Shown here piece after piece: positions 56,524-64,000 of a stretch of 64,000 nucleotides of DNA. This DNA is from Actinomycetota bacterium (lineage in GTDB: Bacteria; Actinomycetota; CADDZG01; WHSQ01), in the NCBI GenBank assembly GCA_030446465.1, contig JAUJNI010000001.1, positions 131,776 to 195,775 of the forward strand, read 5' to 3'. Made by a program: the position numbers and the translations under genes. Every line of letters begins with the position of its first letter. Position 1 is the stretch's first letter. Under the pieces are notes generated by a model. The model saw nothing but the letters and a program-made list of their open reading frames with translations, had not been told where the DNA came from and did no database searches.

Positions 56524-56994
56524 GTGCCTCGCAAGGGACCTGCTCCGCGCAGGCCGATCTCCCCAGATCCGATCTACAACTCGGTGTTGGTCACACAGAT
56601 CTCCAACCGCATCATGACGAGGGGGAAGCGCTCGCTTGCTCAAGGCATCGTCTACGGCGCCTTGACCAAGGTCGCCGAGCGGACCGGCAAGGACCCCTTG
56701 CCGCTGTTGAAGAAGGCGGTCGACAACATCAAGCCGCTGCTGGAGGTTCGCTCCCGAAGGGTTGGAGGCGCCACCTATCAGGTTCCCGTAGAGGTGCAGA
56801 GCAGAAGGGGTACGACGCTCGCGATCAGATGGCTCGTGACCTATTCCCGCAACAGGCGGGAACGCTCGATGTCGGAGCGGCTTGCCGGCGAGATCCTGGA
56901 CGCCTCCGGCGGGACGGGCACGGCCGTGAAGCGGCGCGAGGACATGCACAAGATGGCTGAGGCGAACAAGGCGTTCGCCCACTACAGATGGTGA
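56524..56994 (+). CDS. rpsG: Ribosomal protein S7
   Basis: Primary 16S rRNA-binding protein of the small-subunit head. The 156-aa product has the RNA-binding [13 protein letters not shown], the [17 protein letters not shown] beta hairpin and [26 protein letters not shown] 56524, two bases after rpsL. Confidence 0.98.
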   Translation: MPRKGPAPRRPISPDPIYNSVLVTQISNRIMTRGKRSLAQGIVYGALTKVAERTGKDPLPLLKKAVDNIKPLLEVRSRRVGGATYQVPVEVQSRRGTTLAIRWLVTYSRNRRERSMSERLAGEILDASGGTGTAVKRREDMHKMAEANKAFAHYRW

Positions 56995-56997
56995 GCC

Positions 56998-59169
<2,172 letters not shown>

Positions 59170-59196
59170 TCGGTCGAAGGAGGAAAGGGAGAAACA

Positions 59197-60387
59197 ATGG
59201 GCAAGGCTAAGTTCGAGCGCAGCAAGCCGCACGTGAACATCGGCACGATGGGACACATCGACCACGGTAAGACGACACTTACTGCGGCGATCACCAAGGT
59301 CCTCAGTGAGAAGAATCCGAACGTTTCATTCACTGCGTTCGATGAGATCGACAAGGCTCCCGAGGAGAAGGAGCGAGGCATCACCATTGCCATCGCTCAT
59401 GTCGAGTACGAGACCGACAATCGTCACTACGCGCACGTCGACATGCCGGGCCATGCCGACTACATCAAGAACATGATCACCGGCGCCGCCCAGGTGGACG
59501 GCGCCATCCTGGTGGTGTCCGCGGCGGATGGCCCCATGCCCCAGACACGCGAGCATGTTCTGCTCGCTCGTCAGGTGAACGTCCCCTACATCGTGGTCGC
59601 CCTCAACAAGGTCGACATGGTGGACGACCCCGAGCTTCTCGACCTCGTCGAGCTCGAGGTCCGTGAGCTCCTCACCCAGTACGAGTTCCCTGGCGACGAC
59701 ATCCCCGTAACTCGTTTGTCGGCCCTCAAGGCACTCAACGGCGACGAAGAGGCCGCCCAGGGGATCGTCGAGCTGATGCAGTCGGTCGACGAGTACATCC
59801 CCGAGCCAGAGCGCGATGTCGCCAAGCCCTTCCTCATGCCGATCGAGGATGTCTTCACGATCACCGGTCGCGGCACGGTCGTGACCGGCAGGGTCGAGCA
59901 GGGTCAGTTGAAGCTCGGCGAGGAGATCGAAATCGTCGGCATCCATGACAAGACGCACAAGACGGTCGTGACCGGCATCGAGATGTTCAGAAAGATGCTC
60001 GACGAAGCGCAAGCCGGTGACAACGCCGGGATCTTGCTCCGCGGTGTCAAGAAGGATGACGTGCAGCGCGGGCAGGTCCTTGCCAAGCCTGGCTCGGTCA
60101 CCCCGCACACCAAGTTCACCGCGCAGGTGTACGCCCTGAGCAAGACGGAGGGTGGTCGCCACAAGCCCTTCTTCGACAACTACCGTCCACAGTTCTACTT
60201 CCGCACGACCGACGTGACGGGTTCCATAAAGCTTCCGGGCGGCACCGAGATGGTCATGCCCGGCGACAACACGGAGATGGAAGTCCAGCTGATTCAGCCC
60301 ATCGCGATGGATGAGGGTCTTCGCTTCGCAATTCGCGAGGGTGGCCGGACGGTCGGCGCCGGTCGTGTCGTAAAGATCCTCGAATAG
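59197..60387 (+). CDS. tuf: Elongation factor Tu
   Basis: Delivers aminoacyl-tRNA to the ribosome. 396 aa, with GHIDHGKTT (G1), [14 protein letters not shown] (G2), [18 protein letters not shown] (G3) and NKVDMVDD (G4). The beta-barrel domains show [18 protein letters not shown]. The ribosome site AGGAGG precedes the ATG. Only one tuf copy is visible here. Confidence 0.98.
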   Translation: MGKAKFERSKPHVNIGTMGHIDHGKTTLTAAITKVLSEKNPNVSFTAFDEIDKAPEEKERGITIAIAHVEYETDNRHYAHVDMPGHADYIKNMITGAAQVDGAILVVSAADGPMPQTREHVLLARQVNVPYIVVALNKVDMVDDPELLDLVELEVRELLTQYEFPGDDIPVTRLSALKALNGDEEAAQGIVELMQSVDEYIPEPERDVAKPFLMPIEDVFTITGRGTVVTGRVEQGQLKLGEEIEIVGIHDKTHKTVVTGIEMFRKMLDEAQAGDNAGILLRGVKKDDVQRGQVLAKPGSVTPHTKFTAQVYALSKTEGGRHKPFFDNYRPQFYFRTTDVTGSIKLPGGTEMVMPGDNTEMEVQLIQPIAMDEGLRFAIREGGRTVGAGRVVKILE

Positions 60388-60425
60388 TGCATTTCGGATA
60401 AGAAGCCACCAAGAACGGAGCGAGC

Positions 60426-60743
60426 ATGGCAACGGGGATGACTATCCGAATAAGGCTGAAAGCGTATGACCACGAGGTCATCGATCAAAGCGCGCGAAAG
60501 ATCGTCGAGACGGTTACTCGCACGGGGGCGACCGTCAACGGTCCAATCCCGCTGCCGACGGAGCGATCCATCTACACCGTGATCCGTTCGCCTCACAAGG
60601 ACAAGGACTCGCGCGAGCACTTCGAGATGCGTACGCACAAGAGGCTGCTCGACATCCTTAATCCCACGCCCAAGACCGTCGATTCGCTCCAGCGCCTCGA
60701 TTTGCCGGCCGGTGTGGACATCGAGCTGAAGAGCTCGGTGTAG
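60426..60743 (+). CDS. rpsJ: Ribosomal protein S10
   Basis: First gene of the S10 operon; also binds NusB in antitermination. The 105-aa product has [57 protein letters not shown] (read in parts) and [12 protein letters not shown] 60426 has GGAG 7 nt upstream; ATG 60438 is a possible internal start. No terminator separates it from tuf, so read-through from the str operon is likely. Confidence 0.98.
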   Translation: MATGMTIRIRLKAYDHEVIDQSARKIVETVTRTGATVNGPIPLPTERSIYTVIRSPHKDKDSREHFEMRTHKRLLDILNPTPKTVDSLQRLDLPAGVDIELKSSV

Positions 60744-60766
60744 GGCTCGAGATAGGGGACTGACAG

Positions 60767-61426
60767 ATGGCAGCCGTGAAAGGCATCCTCGGTCGCAAGA
60801 TCGGGATGACCCAGATCTTCGACGAGAACGGACGGGCCGTGCCCGTGACGCTCGTCGAGGCCGGGCCCTGTCGCGTCGCCCAGATCAAGACGCCTGAAAG
60901 AGATGGCTACACCGCGATCCAGATGGCTTTTGGCGACGCTCGGCGGGTCAACAAGCCGCTTGCGGGACACCTGGCCACGGCCGGGATCGATTCGGCTCGT
61001 CATCTCGTTGAGCTACGACTCGACGAGCCCGCCGACTATGCGCTCGGTGGTGAGATCAAGGCGGACATCTTCGAAGAGGGCGAGTTCGTCGACGTCATTG
61101 GAGTGACCAAGGGCAAGGGGTTCGCCGGGGTGATGAAGCGTCACAACTTTGCCGGTCTCTCTGCGACCCACGGTACGCAGAGAAAGCACCGGAGCCCCGG
61201 GTCGATCGGAGCTTGTGCCACGCCGGCGCGCGTGTTCAAGGGCGCCCGCATGGCCGGGCACATGGGTCACTCGCGCGTGACCACCCTCAACCTCAAGGTC
61301 ATAAAGGTCGATCCGGGCCGGAACTTGCTCTTGATAAGGGGCGCCGTTCCAGGCCCCCGTGGTGGCCTGCTCATGGTGCGTAGCGCGATCCGAGTGCTGA
61401 GACGTGACCGAAAGAAGGCGAGCTAA
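60767..61426 (+). CDS. rplC: Ribosomal protein L3
   Basis: Early-assembly large-subunit protein. 219 aa, with [23 protein letters not shown], the conserved [12 protein letters not shown] after [20 protein letters not shown] (read in parts), and a normal C-terminus. Overlaps rplD at TAATG. Confidence 0.98.
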   Translation: MAAVKGILGRKIGMTQIFDENGRAVPVTLVEAGPCRVAQIKTPERDGYTAIQMAFGDARRVNKPLAGHLATAGIDSARHLVELRLDEPADYALGGEIKADIFEEGEFVDVIGVTKGKGFAGVMKRHNFAGLSATHGTQRKHRSPGSIGACATPARVFKGARMAGHMGHSRVTTLNLKVIKVDPGRNLLLIRGAVPGPRGGLLMVRSAIRVLRRDRKKAS

Positions 61427-62094
61427 TGGCAGTCGGAGCGACAGTCATCGACGGGGCCGGCAAGACCTCCCGACGGCTCGATCTTCCTGAGGATCTGTTC
61501 GGCGGAGAGATCAACGAGTCGGTGGTGCACCAGGTTATGACCGCACAGCTCGCTGCGGCTCGCTCGGGTACCGCCTCCACCAAGACCCGTTCGGAGGTCA
61601 GGGGCGGTGGAAGCAAACCGTGGCGGCAAAAGGGCACGGGGCGTTCGAGACACGGATCGATACGCAGTCCGCTGTGGACCGGTGGCGGGGCGGTATTCGG
61701 ACCGAAGCCGCGCGATTACTCGGTGCGCGTCAACAAGAAGATGCGCAAGCTCGCACTGCGATCGGCCCTGGCCGACAAGGCCCAGAGCAACAGCGTGTGG
61801 ATCCTCGATTCGTTTGCCGAGCCCAGGACCAAGGCTGCCGCGGCGTGTCTTCGCGCTGCGGGTATCGAGGGCCGGGTGCTGCTCGTACTGGATCCGCAAG
61901 GCCCGGATGAGGCGATGGTGGACCGGGCGTTCCGCAACCTCGACGGTGTCGCATTCTCTCTGCATGGATCCCTTTCCACCTACGACGTGGTGGTCGCCGA
62001 CGCAGTGGTCTTCACGAGCTCGGCGTTCGAGAGGTACCTGGCTCGTAGTGAGGCCGGCAGCACCCAAGCGGAGAGTGAGGTGGCCGGCTCGTGA
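61426..62094 (+). CDS. rplD: Ribosomal protein L4
   Basis: Lines the exit tunnel and in some bacteria represses the S10 operon. 222 aa, with the tunnel-loop motif TRSEVRGGGSKPWRQKGTGRSRHGS, then GGGAVFGPKPRDYS. ATG 61426 overlaps the rplC stop; its own stop overlaps the rplW GTG. Confidence 0.98.
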   Translation: MAVGATVIDGAGKTSRRLDLPEDLFGGEINESVVHQVMTAQLAAARSGTASTKTRSEVRGGGSKPWRQKGTGRSRHGSIRSPLWTGGGAVFGPKPRDYSVRVNKKMRKLALRSALADKAQSNSVWILDSFAEPRTKAAAACLRAAGIEGRVLLVLDPQGPDEAMVDRAFRNLDGVAFSLHGSLSTYDVVVADAVVFTSSAFERYLARSEAGSTQAESEVAGS

Positions 62095-62396
62095 GTGGTT
62101 CGACCAAGAAAGAGCTGCGTGATGTCATCCTGGCCCCCGTAGTGAGCGAGAAGAGCTACTCGTTGCTTGACGACAACGCCTACACGTTCCTCGTTCACAA
62201 GCAGGCCAACAAGACCGAGATAAGACAGGCCGTCGAACGGATCTGGGGCGTCCGCGTGCTGGCCGTGAACACCCTCAACCGAAAAGGCAAGAACAAGCGT
62301 TTCCGCTTTACGCAGGGGCGGAGGCCGGACACTAAGCGCGCCGTCGTCAAGCTTGCTCAGGGCGACCGCATCGACATCTTCGAGCAGCAAGGTTAG
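62091..62396 (+). CDS. rplW: Ribosomal protein L23
   Basis: Exit-tunnel protein that docks trigger factor and SRP. 101 aa, with [41 protein letters not shown] and [18 protein letters not shown] 62091 overlaps rplD (GTGA). Confidence 0.98.
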   Translation: MSGSTKKELRDVILAPVVSEKSYSLLDDNAYTFLVHKQANKTEIRQAVERIWGVRVLAVNTLNRKGKNKRFRFTQGRRPDTKRAVVKLAQGDRIDIFEQQG

Positions 62397-62409
62397 GGGA
62401 GCAATTCAG

Positions 62410-63240
62410 ATGCCCGTTCGTAAAGCAAAGCCCACATCGCCGGGAAGACGCTTCCAGAGTTACTCGGACTACGCCGAGGTCACTCGCGCGCGGCCGGAGA
62501 AGACGCTGGTCGAGCCCAGCCCCAAGACCGGGGGTCGGAACACCTATGGGCGCGTCACATCCCGGCATCAGGGAGGCGGGAACAAGGTGCGGTATCGAGT
62601 GGTCGACTTCCGCCGGAACAAGGACAACGTGCCGGCGAAGGTTGCTCATGTCGAGTACGACCCGAACCGCAATGCGCGCATTGCTCTTCTGCATTACGCC
62701 GACGGCGAGAAGCGCTACATACTCATGCCCAACAGAGTCAAGGTGGGCGACGTCCTCCAGAGCGGCGCCGGCGCAGACATCCGCGCCGGGAACGCATTGC
62801 CCCTCAGGAACATCCCCGTCGGCACCGTGGTCCACAACGTCGAGCTCAAGCCCCACGGTGGCGGGAAGATGGCGCGCTCCGCAGGGTCCTCGGTGCAGCT
62901 GGTTGCCAAGGAGGGCGCGCGTGCAACGCTTCGCCTCCCCTCGGGTGAGATGCGCATGGTGCCGATGGACTGCCGGGCGACGGTGGGCGAGGTTGGCAAC
63001 GCCGAGGCGGAGCTCGTGTCGGTGGGCAAGGCCGGCCGCAACCGCTGGAAGGGGAACCGCCCCAAGGTGCGCGGTGTCGTGATGAACCCGGTTGACCATC
63101 CCCTCGGTGGGGGTGAGGGCAAGAGCTCGGGCGGCCGTCACCCGGTGAGCCCGTGGGGCAAGAAAGAGGGCCGCACCCGTAAGAAGAAGCCTTCGGACGC
63201 ACTGATCGTGCGCCGGCGCCGCAAGAAACGAGGTCGTTAA
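62410..63240 (+). CDS. rplB: Ribosomal protein L2
   Basis: Peptidyl-transferase-centre support protein. 276 aa from ATG 62410, with [37 protein letters not shown] and the C-terminal [20 protein letters not shown] stretch that carries the conserved His. The upstream extension of the frame overlaps rplW and is not used. Confidence 0.98.
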   Translation: MPVRKAKPTSPGRRFQSYSDYAEVTRARPEKTLVEPSPKTGGRNTYGRVTSRHQGGGNKVRYRVVDFRRNKDNVPAKVAHVEYDPNRNARIALLHYADGEKRYILMPNRVKVGDVLQSGAGADIRAGNALPLRNIPVGTVVHNVELKPHGGGKMARSAGSSVQLVAKEGARATLRLPSGEMRMVPMDCRATVGEVGNAEAELVSVGKAGRNRWKGNRPKVRGVVMNPVDHPLGGGEGKSSGGRHPVSPWGKKEGRTRKKKPSDALIVRRRRKKRGR

Positions 63241-63518
63241 TGCCCAGGTCGCTGAAGAAGGGTCCGTTTATCGACGACCATCTGCTCGTCAAGGTGGTCG
63301 AGATGAACAAGCGAAACGAAAAGCGCGTCATAAAGACGTGGTCGCGCCGCTCGACCGTCATCCCCGAGATGGTGGGGCACACCATCGCGGTGCACGACGG
63401 GCGTAAGCACGTACCGATCTACATCACAGAGTCGATGGTCGGGCACAAGCTCGGCGAGTTTGCACAGACGCGCGCCTTCAGGACGCACGGCGGCGACAGA
63501 GCCACGAGGGTCAGGTAA
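63240..63518 (+). CDS. rpsS: Ribosomal protein S19
   Basis: Small-subunit head protein. 92 aa, with [45 protein letters not shown] and [25 protein letters not shown] overlaps the rplB stop by one base and its stop overlaps the rplV ATG. Confidence 0.98.
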   Translation: MPRSLKKGPFIDDHLLVKVVEMNKRNEKRVIKTWSRRSTVIPEMVGHTIAVHDGRKHVPIYITESMVGHKLGEFAQTRAFRTHGGDRATRVR

Positions 63519-64000
63519 TGGCTTACAAGATCGCTCCCGAGGTGCAGCAAGCCATTGCGACGGCGAGGTTCATAAGGATCTCGCCGACCAAGGCTCGCCA
63601 AGTCGTCGACCTCATCCGCGGCCGCCATGTCGACGACGCTCGACGCGTGCTCAAGTTCACCCAGAGGGGTCCGTCCGCGACGGTGGCAAAGGTCCTCAAC
63701 TCGGCGGTTGCCAACGCGGAGCACAATCGAGGGCTCCCGGGTGACGAGCTCTACGTGGCCCGGGCCTGGGTCGACGAGGGCCCAACGCTCAGGCGCTTCA
63801 GGCCCCGTGCTCTTGGGCGTGCAACGCGGATCCGGAAACGCACTTGCCACATCTCGGTGGTCGTGGGCCGGCCCGAGGACACGACCGAGCTGGTGGAGCG
63901 TCCTGGTATCAAGCAGACGGCGCGCCGTGCTCGCAAGAGCACGGCGGCAAGCCGGCTGGCTCCGCAACCGCGCCGGCCAAGAGCCCGGCCGCAGAGGCGG
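63518..64000 (+). CDS. rplV: Ribosomal protein L22 (3' end beyond window)
   Basis: ATG 63518 overlaps the rpsS stop. The frame is open to the window edge (161 codons), so it lacks a stop. It reads IRISPTKARQVVDLIRGRHVDDA, VAKVLNSAVANAEHN, LYVARAWVDEGPTLRRFRPRALGRA and HISVVVG, the full L22 core of about 115 residues. A basic, Ala/Arg/Pro-rich extension follows, as in many actinobacterial L22 proteins. Confidence 0.95.
   Translation, partial: MAYKIAPEVQQAIATARFIRISPTKARQVVDLIRGRHVDDARRVLKFTQRGPSATVAKVLNSAVANAEHNRGLPGDELYVARAWVDEGPTLRRFRPRALGRATRIRKRTCHISVVVGRPEDTTELVERPGIKQTARRARKSTAASRLAPQPRRPRARPQRR

Overview
The window comes from a high-GC, Gram-positive-type bacterium, almost certainly an actinomycete (phylum Actinomycetota), probably outside the well-studied Streptomyces/Mycobacterium groups. 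The basis is gene order (ftsH-fol cluster, DUF2520-panC-coaX-lysS, clpC; radA-carD-ispD-ispF-cysS-rlmB; tRNA-Trp-secE-nusG-rplKA-rplJL-rpoBC-rpsLG-fusA-tuf-S10 operon), actinobacterial marker families (CarD, DUF3263, LytR_C, DUF2087), frequent GTG/TTG starts and strong G/C third positions. I cannot name genus or class. GC content was judged by eye, not computed.

Layout. 0-5.2 kb: 3' part of ftsH, a hairpin repeat, an unknown minus-strand gene, then the folate operon folE, folP, folB, folK. 5.3-15.3 kb: a secreted metalloprotease-like protein, a DUF2520/panC/coaX/lysS operon (CoA synthesis plus lysyl-tRNA synthetase), an orphan periplasmic-binding-type lipoprotein, and clpC. 15.5-21.5 kb: a secreted subtilase and an ABC ATPase/FtsX-like permease pair. 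21.5-24.1 kb: a small accessory island with a degraded IS110 transposase, an XRE/nucleotidyltransferase pair and a HEPN-like/tyrosine-phosphatase-like pair. 24.1-30.8 kb: a membrane protein, radA, carD, the isoprenoid genes ispD and ispF, cysS, rlmB and a SigH-type sigma factor. 30.8-39 kb: tRNA-Thr, glutamate dehydrogenase, DUF3263, a LytR_C protein, trehalose genes otsB and otsA (convergent), glycerate kinase, an AI-2E-type permease, an ECF sigma/anti-sigma pair and tRNA-Trp. 39.3-64 kb: the transcription/translation super-cluster from secE to rplV, interrupted at 41.6-45.3 kb by a DUF2087 regulator, a DacB-type carboxypeptidase, a nitroreductase and a frameshifted DUF559 gene, and at 54.4-55.8 kb by an ArsR-type regulator with a divergent mini-gene.

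Regulatory signals readable directly: two tandem sigma70 promoters before rpoB and one before rpsL, all with 17-nt spacers; an intrinsic terminator in the rplJ leader that looks like an L10 attenuator; a strong, probably bidirectional terminator after rpoC; two 18-bp operator-like palindromes between the ArsR-type gene and a 28-codon divergent ORF with a near-perfect promoter and Shine-Dalgarno sequence; and three hairpins with a conserved 32-33-nt loop but different, compensating stems.

Most of the window is conserved housekeeping sequence. The most promising candidates for new biology are the HEPN/phosphatase gene pair, the mini-ORF/ArsR regulatory module, the covarying hairpin family, and the ispD gene whose only plausible start codon is ATA overlapping the carD stop.
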